Source of the DNA: Cryptosporangium aurantiacum
GTDB taxonomy: Bacteria; Actinomycetota; Actinomycetes; Mycobacteriales; Cryptosporangiaceae
NCBI RefSeq assembly: GCF_900143005.1
Contig: NZ_FRCS01000010.1
Location: 281,294-345,293 of the forward strand
Reading direction: 5' to 3'
Length of the DNA stretch: 64,000 bases
Position numbers and translations under genes: made by a program
The notes under the pieces: generated by a model
Database searches by the model: none
What the model was told of the DNA's origin: nothing
What the model saw: only the letters and a program-made list of their open reading frames with translations
Shown: positions 35,440 through 44,115 of the stretch, one piece after another
Numbering within the stretch: the stretch's first letter is position 1
Layout: every line of letters starts with the position of its first letter

Positions 35440-35792
35440 GTTCGACGATCAGCGCTACACGAGTCTGCAGTTCTGCGCTCCGACGGCGCGAGGCCAACTG
35501 AGACCCGGAAGACTAACTCGACTGCCGCCGAGTACACATTCGCCCGGTGTGGCCGGGACTCGTCCGGCTTGGCCGCCGGGTGAGTTTGTCCGCGTCCGAT
35601 GGTGGAGCCGGCTCGCCGGGATTGGCTGCGGTTCTTCCCGCTCGTAGTCGGCATCGTCGAGGACGACCCCCGGCGAGTCGTCGGCGCGGGCTCGCCAGTG
35701 GGTGCGCCTCGAGGACCGGCCGGCCGGTCATGCTCGTCTTGCTGCCATGCACGGCGGCGCCTCTGCTCTAAACGCACAAGACGGACACCGCG
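35440..35792. other. Gap after the toxin-immunity pair
   Basis: About 350 bases with no supported gene. Displaced tip cassettes, common behind RHS genes, are not seen here. Confidence 0.4.
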
Positions 35793-36965
35793 ATGGGAGT
35801 TGCCGCCGTGAACCTGCGCTCGTGGCCGATGACAGTCGCGTTTCTCCTGGTACTGGCTGCGTTCGTTCGCCTGCTTGCGGCCACCGACGGTGATCTGGAC
35901 GGCGTCGGGGCTGTGCTCGGTTTGCTGGTCGGGCTTCTGGCTCTTCCACCGCTGACCACTGTCGTGTGGGCGGCAGGGGGTGGCTCGGTCTATGCAGCAG
36001 GGGTCGGCGTGGGCCTGCGGTTGTGGTACCACCAGTTCGCGAGCGGTCGGTTCGTCCAGGTGCGTGCTCTGCCGTTCGCGGTGTACCTGGGCGGTTTCGG
36101 AGCCGCAGACGGTCGGCGCCCGCAGACGCCGTTCCGCGTCATGCTCGCATTCGCTGCTGCCATCGGTGCTGCCGGTCTCGCTACGGTCGCGCTTACGACC
36201 TCGGGATGGTTGTTCGGCCTGGGCGCTGCCGCGTTGATCTGCGTCACGAGCTTCTTCGCCGATCGCAGGCCGGTCGCGCCCCTGCCCGCGGCTCTTTCCG
36301 AGTTCGAAGCCCGGTCCCGCGCTCGGCTGACGTCGGTCGTGCTTGCCGTGCAGCGTCGGGAGGACGCGGAGGTGGTCCGGATGACTGCGGACGTCCCGGC
36401 CGTGCCGGGGCACTGGACCGACAGCTATCTCCTGGCCCTACGCGCCGGCGCGCTCGAGGAGACGGCCACCGCCACCGACGCCGTGCACACGCTCCGGACC
36501 GCGCTGACCGGACCGGAAGACGCGATGACGCCGCTGGTGCGCACCTGCCTGGCGATCGCGCTGTTCCGGGCGGTGCTGCGCGGCGAGATCGCGTCAGAGC
36601 ACCACGCCTCGGTCGTCGCCGAGATCCGAGAGCGCGCCGCGAGGAACGCGGACTTCGCCCGGTCGATGGAGTTAGCCGAAGTACTGGCCGTGCAGACCGC
36701 CTACCTCGACGGCGACTGGCCACGCGCGATCGCCCACAGCCGTCGCGCCGCCCGTAGGCAGCCGCCCGGCCACCGCGCCGAGGCCTACGCGATCGCCGCA
36801 CTGGCGGCCGCGGCCAACGGCGACCGATCCCGCGCGGCGCGGTACCTCAAAGCCGCCCGCCGCAACAACCCCGCCGCACGGCTCGTCCAGGTCGCAGCCA
36901 CCGTCCTTGAGACGCCCGACCGGTCGGATGGGAGCACCGCCCTCGAAACACCTACCTCGGCCTAG
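35793..36965 (+). CDS. Membrane protein with C-terminal helical repeat domain
   Basis: 390 residues if started at the ATG at 35793; a GTG at 35808 has the better ribosome site (GGGAG eight bases upstream) and may be the true start. Membrane segments occupy residues 12-75 and 110-160 (five or so). The second half (about 185-375) is a run of Ala/Arg-rich helical pairs such as YLLALRAGALEETATATDAV and AEAYAIAALAAAANGDRSRAARYL, typical of TPR-like repeats facing the cytoplasm. No enzyme motif. It follows the immunity gene on the same strand after 350 bases; a functional link is not indicated. Confidence 0.7.
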   Translation: MGVAAVNLRSWPMTVAFLLVLAAFVRLLAATDGDLDGVGAVLGLLVGLLALPPLTTVVWAAGGGSVYAAGVGVGLRLWYHQFASGRFVQVRALPFAVYLGGFGAADGRRPQTPFRVMLAFAAAIGAAGLATVALTTSGWLFGLGAAALICVTSFFADRRPVAPLPAALSEFEARSRARLTSVVLAVQRREDAEVVRMTADVPAVPGHWTDSYLLALRAGALEETATATDAVHTLRTALTGPEDAMTPLVRTCLAIALFRAVLRGEIASEHHASVVAEIRERAARNADFARSMELAEVLAVQTAYLDGDWPRAIAHSRRAARRQPPGHRAEAYAIAALAAAANGDRSRAARYLKAARRNNPAARLVQVAATVLETPDRSDGSTALETPTSA

Positions 36966-37274
36966 CGGCGGAGGTAGGGCCCGGGTTCGTGAGGGCTTGG
37001 TCATGCGAGTGGGCCGTCAGCGTGGCGCGTACGGCACCTTCACCTCTTCGCTCAGTGCGATAGCCCGCTCGGATTCGCGCGGCGTGGTGGCCGATAGCAT
37101 CCGCCTCGAACGCCGCGCCGAGGCTCGTGCAGCTACCGTGCAAGCGTCGGCGTCTTCATGGCGACAAGCGGCGGTGAGCGGCTCCCGGGCTTCGTCAAAT
37201 GAGGGCATTGCCCATAACGGGAAATGATCAACGACGATGAATGAAACTGTTCTACCGGTCCAGGTTTGAGGTGG
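36966..37274. other. Intergenic region
   Basis: About 300 bases without gene or clear signal. Confidence 0.35.
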
Positions 37275-37826
37275 GTGGCGTCCTCGGTGACGGTCAGCAA
37301 TCGGCTCAAAGCACTCTTTCGATCGGGTAGTGCCGTCGCCCCAATCGACTGGACGAGTACCGAGGTGACCGACCTGCGCGCCCTCGTGGCCGCCGGTGAT
37401 TCGGCCCTGCACGACGCTCTCGACCTCGCCAGCACGATGTCCGTCTCGGCGGTCGAGCAGCAGCTCGACTACGACTTCCTGGAGAACCACGCCGAGGACG
37501 CCTCGCGCTTCCTGCGTGCCTGGCTGCCCCGGCTCCGCCCGTTCGAGCGGATGCAGGCCGCAGAGTGGGTGACCACCCAGTACCTGCTGACCATGGTGCA
37601 CCTCGACCACGCGCACGGCATCGCCGCCCGGCTGCAGATGGAGGCGCTGGCGGCCGCAGCCGGCGAGCTGGCCGACACGCTCGACGAATTCTGGGCCCTC
37701 ACCGATGGGCCGGATGCGGAGGTGGATGTCAGCGTCGCCACGGCGTTGCAGGGGCTCGCCACCACGGTGCGCGAGGTGTCCGCGCGGCTGTCCGCCGAGG
37801 TCGCTGCGTTGCCGCCTACGCCGTAG
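37275..37826 (+). CDS. Helical hypothetical protein
   Basis: About 183 residues; starts at TTG 37266, GTG 37275 and GTG 37287 are all possible and I prefer 37275 because GAGGTGG lies before it. The protein is almost entirely helical, acidic and rich in Ala/Leu (DSALHDALDLASTMSVSAVE, ERMQAAEWVTTQYLLTMVHL, AGELADTLDEFWAL), without membrane segments or a recognisable motif. Its family is unknown to me. It ends just upstream of the recombinase relic. Confidence 0.55.
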   Translation: MASSVTVSNRLKALFRSGSAVAPIDWTSTEVTDLRALVAAGDSALHDALDLASTMSVSAVEQQLDYDFLENHAEDASRFLRAWLPRLRPFERMQAAEWVTTQYLLTMVHLDHAHGIAARLQMEALAAAAGELADTLDEFWALTDGPDAEVDVSVATALQGLATTVREVSARLSAEVAALPPTP

Positions 37827-37922
37827 CGCAGGCCGCGCCGATCGGCGATATGCGATCGCGAATGGCCGGCTCGGACGTTTATACGTCCGGGCTGGCCGCG
37901 GTCCCCGGCCGAGCATGTCCGC

Positions 37923-38508
37923 CGTCCACTCGTTCCTCCTGAGTCGCCGATCCTCGGACTCGGGCATCTGCAGTTCGGGACGCTGCTGACCACCGCGCGG
38001 CTCTCGGCGAACATCAACGACTTCGCGCTCATCGTGATGCTCGGCCTGCTCGAGTTACGGATCTTCGAAGCCACCGGCGCTAACATCGCGGACCTCGGCG
38101 AGGAACACGGCCACCGCGTGCTGCGCGTCCGCGGAAAGGGCGGCAAGGTGGTCCTCGTCCCGCTGCCGCCCGCCCGTCGGGCGTGCGCTCGACCGGGCTG
38201 TCGACGAACGGACCGGCGGGCCGATCCTCCGCAACAGCCGCGGCGCCCGGATGGATCGGCACGCCGCGACCCGCCGGCTCAAGCACCTCGCGGCGACCGC
38301 GGGAATCCGGATGCCCCGCATGCACCCGCACATGCTCAGGCACACCTTCGTGACCACGATGCTGGACGCCGGCGTCAGCCTCCACGACACCCAGATCGCC
38401 GCCCGGCACGCCCACCCACGGACGACGATGCGCTACGACCGAGCCCGGAAGAACCTCGATCGCCGCCCCAACTTCATCCTCGCCGCCTACATGGCGTCCG
38501 GAAGCTAA
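37923..38508 (+). pseudogene. Tyrosine recombinase (integrase) C-terminal half, frameshifted
   Basis: Reading starts without a start codon (PILGLGHLQFGTLL), continues LLELRIFEATGANIADL with the first catalytic Arg, then GHRVLRVRGKGGKVVLVPLP. Near 38175 one frame is lost; the next carries ILRNSRGARMDRHAATRRL, HPHMLRHTFVTTML (His-x-x-Arg) and ARHAHPRTTMRYDRARKNLD with the final His and nucleophile Tyr. The catalytic half is thus recognisable but broken, and the N-terminal arm/core-binding half is gone. It lies 2.5 kb inside the right att-like repeat and is a good candidate for the integrase that once moved the island. Confidence 0.85.
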
Positions 38509-38582
38509 CGCCGACGCTCGACCGTGCCGAGGAGAGTGCGTTCGGCGGCTGACCGGGAAAGGCCCCCCGACGGATCGGCGAG

Positions 38583-38987
38583 TCACTGCTGTCTTGCCCG
38601 TGAGGAAGTGCGTACCTGCAGAATTGCCCAAGCAATTAGACCGAGGACAGCGCCCTGCAGCGCGTTGAAAATCAGTATCGCGATGTACCCAGGCGGCGGG
38701 ATCGGCTCGGCTGACGCCAGGAAGGGTTGCAGCGACAGATTCAGCAGGATCGCGAAAAGTGCGTATGCGACACCCGCCGCTGTCAGCGTTAACACCGGGC
38801 TATGCACCCGTCGCCATACCGCAGCGGCGATCCAAACCGCCGAGATCAGTGCAGTGAGCAGCAGCGGCCCGACCGGCTTGGCCAGGAACCCCGAGTCGTA
38901 TGCGCCGACGATGCTGAGAGTCGGACGTGCCAGGCCTAGAAACCCGAGAAGAACGGCCAGTTTCAGGTGCGCGGGCTTCCGGTTCAT
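38583..38987 (-). CDS. Small membrane protein with four segments
   Basis: 134 residues from the ATG at 38987 (MNRKPAHLKLAVLLGFLGLA); longer in-phase starts have poor codon use. Four membrane segments are visible: LAVLLGFLGLA, VGPLLLTALISAVWIAAAVW, VLTLTAAGVAYALFAILLNL and YIAILIFNALQGAVLGLIAW. The RPTLSIVGAYDSGFLAKP loop between the first two looks conserved in actinobacterial relatives that I recall only as hypothetical proteins. No regulator is adjacent. Confidence 0.7.
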   Translation of the reverse strand: MNRKPAHLKLAVLLGFLGLARPTLSIVGAYDSGFLAKPVGPLLLTALISAVWIAAAVWRRVHSPVLTLTAAGVAYALFAILLNLSLQPFLASAEPIPPPGYIAILIFNALQGAVLGLIAWAILQVRTSSRARQQ

Positions 38988-39565
38988 TGGTCCCACGGTA
39001 TGGATCTGAGTAGCGCTCCGAATCGGTTCGATGTCGACGATCACTGTCAACATTGGACGTAATGGCAATGCCTTCGGCTGCCTCAACCGCCCGGCCGTGG
39101 CCGGCGTTTCCTCCCGGCCGGTCAGCATCTACCACCCAGCGGAACAGGACGCTGTTGACGGTGATCGAACGGGACGTTCTTCTAAGCAGCGTCGCCCCTC
39201 GCATCCCCCCTGTTGGCCGGAGATCGTCGGCCGGCTCGATCGGCCGCACAACCGCCGGAACGTTCTCCTCCGAACACTCGCTTCTGCCGCGGATATCGCG
39301 TCATGGACCCCGTCGGTGTGTCACCGCTGTCGGCTACTCGGCCACCCCGCTGATCTGCGGAATCGTGCGGGTAGGAAAACTGACCGCCAGAAGGATCCGT
39401 CGGATTGCAGGTTGCAGCCCACCGGCTCCACCCACAGAGGCGACTCCGGTGATCTGGTGGCGTCGGTCCGTGGGTGGGGTAGCAACGGTCACCGGCCGAT
39501 GCGCCGCTGCTTACAACAGCGTCGACCGGGGTACCTCGCCGACGACACTCTGGAGAGGACGGGCG
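38988..39565. other. Gene-free stretch
   Basis: About 580 bases between two small membrane-protein genes on opposite strands. Frames here are in poor codon usage and cross each other; no RNA or repeat is seen. Confidence 0.35.
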
Positions 39566-40021
39566 ATGGCGCTGACGCGGCGCGAGTTAGTGACGCTGCC
39601 TATCTGGGTGGCGTCCTACCTTCTGTTCGGTGCTGGGCTTGGGATTGTCGCCGACAGCGTTCAGCACGACATCCACAACACCGGGGACGCCGTGTATGCC
39701 GCCGTCCGGTTTCCGCTATTGGGGCTCGCGCTGATGGTCGTCCCGTGGCTCCGGAAGAGGTCAGGACTTTCGGAGAAGCCATCAAGCCCGCGCATTGAAC
39801 GACTGGCGGCGTATGCGCTGGGCGCTCTCGTCGTCGCGAGCGCCGCCTGGCTCGTGATCGACTTCGACGCGCCGGGGTGGCGTCGGGTCGGCCTGGCGTG
39901 CATCACGTTGAGTGGGCTTGGCGGCGCGCTGATCGTTCTCCGAGCCACGCTGTTGCGAAAACACCAGGGCTTGGACCCTGCTGGACGGGGCCGTGGGGAC
40001 GGCGAAGAACTCAGAGGTTGA
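39566..40021 (+). CDS. Small membrane protein with four segments
   Basis: 151 residues from the ATG at 39566, preceded by GGAGAGGA seven bases upstream. Membrane segments: LVTLPIWVASYLLFGAGLGIV, VRFPLLGLALMVVPWL, LAAYALGALVVASAAWLVI and VGLACITLSGLGGALIVLRA, then a short basic/acidic tail. The loop between segments 1 and 2 (ADSVQHDIHNTGDAVYA) may lie outside. Family not recognised. The upstream in-phase extension to 39053 has non-coding character. Confidence 0.65.
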   Translation: MALTRRELVTLPIWVASYLLFGAGLGIVADSVQHDIHNTGDAVYAAVRFPLLGLALMVVPWLRKRSGLSEKPSSPRIERLAAYALGALVVASAAWLVIDFDAPGWRRVGLACITLSGLGGALIVLRATLLRKHQGLDPAGRGRGDGEELRG

Positions 40022-40296
40022 TCGTGTGGCCGGCGAGGCTGTGGACGCCTTCGTTGACCGCCTCCGACAGCGTCGGGGTGCGCGAGTTCGTTGCGCCCCG
40101 CCGGTGGGGGCCTTGAAACCGGGGTGGTTGGCCTCCGTAGCTGTGCCCGCCGAGCAACGCACGCACCTGCCGCGAGCAGGCTGCCGAGGTTGAACTGGCA
40201 GATCGGGCAACCTACGGGCGCTCAGACGATCCAGCACGGCAGTGCTTGGCCAACGCTCGCTCTTGCCGCCGTCGGGGTGCTCGGCACCGCCGCAGT

Positions 40297-40760
40297 GTGC
40301 CGCCCGAATATGTTCTAGTGGATGGACCGTTGATCCCGTTACCTGCCCGACCTGCCGGGCACGTGCGCGCCTTGAACGCCGCCATTAACCCAGCGGAGGT
40401 TTCGGGTAATCCGCTGGTGGACCGCCTCGACCCAGCGGACGGGCGCCGACTGCTGGGTTGGGGATGCCAGTTGATCTGGGCTACGACGTGGATGGCTGAC
40501 GCGAACGAAATCGTCGCGTCCAGGCTCGGACTGCCGGAGCTACCTATCGTCGACTTCCCGGACGAGGAAGGCCCCGCGAGAGGACTTCATTGGAAGGCGA
40601 AGTCCTCACCCCGGAAGCAGGCGGCCGCCCGTTCATCTGGCTCGACGACGAGATCGCCGACCGGCGATGGGTCCGCACCCACCATCATGAGCCGGCCTTA
40701 CTGCACCGCGTCGACGGCCTCCTCGGCCTCACCGACGCCGACTTCGCCGCATACCGCATG
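40297..40760 (+). pseudogene. HAD-like hydrolase relic, frameshifted
   Basis: The first frame gives YVLVDGPLIPLPA, LNPADGRRLL-like NPLVDRLDPADGRRLLGW, QLIWATTWMADANEIV and LGLPELPIVDFP; a shift near 40590 continues with RPFIWLDDEIADRRW, APALLHRVD-like EPALLHRVDGLLGLTDADF. This is the order of an actinobacterial HAD-like family (LLLVDVDGVLN, WATSWEADAN, LPVV.FP, LAW.DDE, GLT...). The first DxDG motif is itself reduced (VDGPL), the frame is broken, and no proper start is present, so the gene is dead. It abuts the right att-like repeat. Confidence 0.65.
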
Positions 40761-40796
40761 TTCCTACGGAGCCGGCGGCCCGCGATGGCGCCGCTG

Positions 40797-41051
40797 CCGG
40801 TTGGCTGGTTGCTGGGTGGTTGCTCCGATGTCATGGAGCGGCATGGTCCGGGGTGATGCGAGGTGGCGTGAGGGCCGGCAAACGGCCGCTCCGACCCGCG
40901 AGGAGCGCTGCGTAGCCGGTGTCACCAGGTGATTCGTGGTAGCGCGAGGTGTGTCACGGTGGTACAAATACTTTAGGGAATTCAATAACTGTCCAAAACG
41001 GACTTTAATCCGCGGGTTCTGGGTTCGATCCCCAGGCGGCCCACCCGCTGA
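40797..41051 (+). repeat. Right island boundary: tRNA-Lys 3'-half relic with conserved leader (att-like)
   Basis: Bases 40999-41045 repeat the tRNA-Lys 3' half found at 2620-2667, with one T missing in the anticodon loop; the identical block runs on through CGCTGA. The leader shows the same succession of blocks as the left copy: GGTGGTTGCTCCGATGT (40815-40831), GAGGTGGCGTG, GTAGC..GTGTCACCAGGT, TTCGTGGTAGCG and GTGGTACAAATA. No D arm or 5' acceptor strand is present, so this is not a working tRNA gene. It is in the same orientation as the left copy, as expected for attL/attR of one element. Confidence 0.7.
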
Positions 41052-41122
41052 ACTGCGAGAACAGTCGGTCCTGAGTGGTCCGTTGCGGCCACGCAGGAAC
41101 ACCTTACTGACATCTTCTAGGA

Positions 41123-41347
41123 GTGCGGGGACGACAAGTCGCCGGATGGATAGAGGGCTGCCGCGGCTGCGAGCCCCAAAACACCGTCGCTTCGGCGCGC
41201 ACGAGCAACGGCACGTTCCTCGTCTGCAGATACGCCGACGGCGGCTGGCTGAGCAGCGCAGCGCCCCGGGTCGAGGCGTTCGCCGTGGGTCCTTCCGGTG
41301 AGGTCACCACGGTTCCCTCCGGCGGCCCGTCCGTGCGCTGGCGCTGA
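41123..41347 (+). CDS. Possible small hypothetical protein
   Basis: A 74-residue frame from a GTG, with consistently GC-rich third positions over its last 60 codons (EGCRGCEPQNTVASARTSNG, FLVCRYADGGWLSS). It might be a small gene or the tail of a lost larger one. It contains three Cys and no membrane segment. Family unknown. Confidence 0.3.
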   Translation: MRGRQVAGWIEGCRGCEPQNTVASARTSNGTFLVCRYADGGWLSSAAPRVEAFAVGPSGEVTTVPSGGPSVRWR

Positions 41348-41460
41348 CGCACCGCCTGCGTCGAGCGTCGAGGCCGGGCGGGCGCTCCGGCCGGCGATCA
41401 GCCGACGAATGGACACGGACAATCCCTGACGGGTAGGAAAGCGCCCGGTCCTCCCACTCG

Positions 41461-42474
41461 TCAGCCGGAGGGGTTGGTCGGCTGGGAGGCTATGGCTCGC
41501 AGTCGCTGACCGATCCGCCCCAACGCGGCCACGAGTTCCGGTGGCTCGACATCGCTCAGGCCCGTGTCGAACGTGATGAAGAGGCCGGCGACCCCGGTCC
41601 AGGACCAACCGCAGATGGTGAGCCGACTGTGGTGGGGGTCGAGCGGTTGAACGACGGAGCCGCCGGGTGCCCAGCGGGCGACGACGCCGGCGGGTAGCTC
41701 GAGGGTGGCTGACCCGACGCACTGCCAGGGGCCGGGAGTGTCCCCGCGGTCGGGGTTCTGCACGACGAGTCGGGTGAGGTCGTCGTCGGTGAGGGGGTGA
41801 GGCGTGAAGGCCACCCCGGCGGGGGAGCGGTGGTGGATCCGGTCGACGCGGTAGGTGTGCCAGGTCCGGTGCCGGTGGTCGCGGGCGATGAGGTACCAAC
41901 GGCCGGCCCAGACGACCAGGTGGTGGGGCTCGACCTCTCGGGGTGGGCGGAAGCCGGGCTGACCGGGCGCGGGGGTCGCGCCGGTCGGGTCGCGGTAGTC
42001 GAAGCGTAGGACGCGGCTGGTACGGATCGCGGCGCCGACGGTCTGCAGGGTGGCGATGTCGATGGGTGGGGCCGAGAACTCCCAGTAGTTGCGCAGGCTG
42101 GTCACCTCGAAGGCTTCGCTCGCGGCTCGCAGCCGGGTGGGCATGACCTGACGCAGCGTGGTCAGCGCGCGGGTGACGGCGTCGTCGATTCCGGTGACGG
42201 TCGCCGGCGCGGTCTGCAGAGCCAGGGCGATGGCGATGGCCTGGTCATCGTCGAGGACGAGCGGGGGGAGCTTTCCTCCACGCCCGAGCCGGTACCCGCC
42301 GCCGGGACCCTTGACGGCGTCGACGGGGTAGCCGAGCTCCCGCAGCGTGTCGACGTCGCGCCGCAAGGTGCGAGCCGACACGTCGAGCCGCTCGGCGAGC
42401 TCGGCCCCGGGCCACTCCACCCGCGCCTCGAGTAGGGACAGCAGACGCAAGATCCGTGCGGAGGTGTCGGCCAC
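41461..42474 (-). CDS. YafY-type regulator with HTH and WYL domain
   Basis: 337 residues from a GTG at 42474 (VADTSARILRLLSLLEARVEW), chosen because GGTGGA lies just upstream and family members begin here; an ATG at 42504 is also in phase. The N-terminal DeoR-like helix-turn-helix is followed by GYPVDAVKGPGGGYRLGRGG; the WYL domain (about 150-230) has HHLVVWAGRWYLIARDH and TYRVDRI; a WCX-like C-terminal part follows. It faces the DHA2 exporter gene across 62 bases, so it most likely controls that exporter in response to a small-molecule or nucleic-acid ligand bound by the WYL fold. Confidence 0.92.
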   Translation of the reverse strand: MADTSARILRLLSLLEARVEWPGAELAERLDVSARTLRRDVDTLRELGYPVDAVKGPGGGYRLGRGGKLPPLVLDDDQAIAIALALQTAPATVTGIDDAVTRALTTLRQVMPTRLRAASEAFEVTSLRNYWEFSAPPIDIATLQTVGAAIRTSRVLRFDYRDPTGATPAPGQPGFRPPREVEPHHLVVWAGRWYLIARDHRHRTWHTYRVDRIHHRSPAGVAFTPHPLTDDDLTRLVVQNPDRGDTPGPWQCVGSATLELPAGVVARWAPGGSVVQPLDPHHSRLTICGWSWTGVAGLFITFDTGLSDVEPPELVAALGRIGQRLRAIASQPTNPSG

Positions 42475-42536
42475 GAGATCCACCGTCGCAGAAATGGCGG
42501 CCATTCCGTGGCCGCTATCGATGTCACGGTGCGGTC

Positions 42537-44009
42537 ATGACGCAGAATCCCTCACCTCCAGCTCCGTCTGATCAGTCCGCGCCGGTCGCGGGCCGACGCG
42601 CGTCGCTGGCGCTGCTCGTTGTGCTGTTCGCCTCGTTCATGGACCTTCTCGACGTCACGATCGTCACCGTCGCCGCCCCCGACATCGCCACCGATCTGCA
42701 CGCCACGCAAGCGCAGTTGCAGTGGACGCTCGCCGCCTACACCCTGGCCCTGGGATCGGGCCTGATCACCGGCGGACGGATCGGGGACGACTACGGCCGC
42801 CGCAAGGTGTTCCTCGTCTCCCTGGCGTGCTTCGCGGTCGCGTCCGCGGCGTGCGCTCTCGCCCCGTCGGCCGAGGCGTTGATCGCGGTCCGGGTGGTGC
42901 AGGGCCTGGCGGGCGGGTTCATGGTCCCGCAGGTGTTCGGGATCATTCGGTCCTCGTTCGAGCCGGCCGCGATGGCCAAGGCGTTCGGCGCGTTCGGCGC
43001 CGTGCAAGGCCTGGCCGCGGTCGCCGGGCCACTGCTCGGCGGCGCGCTCGTCGACGCCGACCTGTGGGGCCTGGGCTGGCGCACGATCTTCTGGATCAAC
43101 GTCCCCGTCGCCGCCGTCGCTCTGCTGCTGGGAGCACGGGTGCTGCCGGAGTCCACCGCACCGGTGCGGGCACGCCTGGACTTCACCGGTGCGGTCCTCG
43201 CCGCAGCCGCGGTCGTGCTGGTCCTGCTGCCGCTGGTGCAGGGCCGGGACTGGGGTTGGCCGTGGTGGGGGTGGGCCCTCCTCGCGGCCGGGGTGGTCCT
43301 GCTCGCCGTCTTCGTGGCCTATGAGCGGCGCGTCACGTCGCGCGGCGGGGAACCGGTCCTGGAGCCCGCGCTGCTGGCCGTGCGCCCGTTCACCGCCGGC
43401 CTCGCGGCGTCGGTGCTGTTCTTCGGGGCACTGGCCGCGTTCTTCCTGGTCCTGTCGATCTACCTGCAAGCCGGTACCGGACGTTCGGCCTGGGACACCG
43501 GCCTGGTGCTCCTGCCGTATGCGCTCGGGTCGATGATCACCTCCGGGGCCGGAGTCGCCCTCGCGGGCAAGGCCGGGCGCGCCCTGCTCGTCACCGGGTC
43601 CCTCACACTGGCCGCATCGCAGGGCCTGCTGTGGCTCCTCGTCCGCGACGGCGGCACACCAGGCTACTGGTCCCTGGCCGGGGTCATGTTCCTCGGCGGA
43701 CTCGGGCTGGGGCTGGGCGCCCCGATCCTGGTCAACGTCGTCCTCGCCGGCGTCCCCGGTCGGCACGCCGGCGCCGCAGGCGGGGTGCTGTCCACCGTCA
43801 ACCAGATCGGCGGAGCCGTCGGCGTCGCCGTCTTGGGAACCGTCTTCTTCAACGCCCTCGTCCCCACCGACAGCTCGACGGCGGGGGACACCGCCGTGGT
43901 GTTCGGGCACGCCCTCGCGCAGGTTCTGCCCTGGCAGGTCGCCGCCTACCTCCTGGCCGCAGCCGTGATGCTCGCACTTCCCAAGACCGCCGCCGTTCAT
44001 CAGCACTGA
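42537..44009 (+). CDS. DHA2-family (EmrB/QacA) drug:H+ antiporter
   Basis: 490 residues from the ATG at 42537 (MTQNPSPPAP); the longer in-phase start at 42456 would overlap the regulator. Fourteen membrane segments can be traced. Motif D1/C features of the DHA2 class are present: SFMDLLDVTIVTVAAPDI in segment 1, GRIGDDYGRRKVFLVSL (motif A) and GFMVPQVFGIIRSSF and VAGPLLGGALVD (motif C). It exports hydrophobic drugs or cations through the cytoplasmic membrane. The divergent WYL regulator is its probable controller. Confidence 0.93.
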   Translation: MTQNPSPPAPSDQSAPVAGRRASLALLVVLFASFMDLLDVTIVTVAAPDIATDLHATQAQLQWTLAAYTLALGSGLITGGRIGDDYGRRKVFLVSLACFAVASAACALAPSAEALIAVRVVQGLAGGFMVPQVFGIIRSSFEPAAMAKAFGAFGAVQGLAAVAGPLLGGALVDADLWGLGWRTIFWINVPVAAVALLLGARVLPESTAPVRARLDFTGAVLAAAAVVLVLLPLVQGRDWGWPWWGWALLAAGVVLLAVFVAYERRVTSRGGEPVLEPALLAVRPFTAGLAASVLFFGALAAFFLVLSIYLQAGTGRSAWDTGLVLLPYALGSMITSGAGVALAGKAGRALLVTGSLTLAASQGLLWLLVRDGGTPGYWSLAGVMFLGGLGLGLGAPILVNVVLAGVPGRHAGAAGGVLSTVNQIGGAVGVAVLGTVFFNALVPTDSSTAGDTAVVFGHALAQVLPWQVAAYLLAAAVMLALPKTAAVHQH

Positions 44010-44115
44010 CCCGCGTCTCGCCCGCCTCGATCCACCTGCCTACGGCGATGTCGGTGATCATCGGATTTCTGCCCCGAGTACCGTGCGAACGGCATCCATC
44101 CGAAGGAGCCCTACC

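Noticed and set aside
42552..44006. Minus-strand 484-codon frame opposite the exporter
   Set aside because: Low-complexity Gln/Arg/Asp/Gly-rich product; a shadow of the membrane protein gene. The same applies to 50709-52109 opposite the PrsW-family gene and 16502-17737 across the IS.
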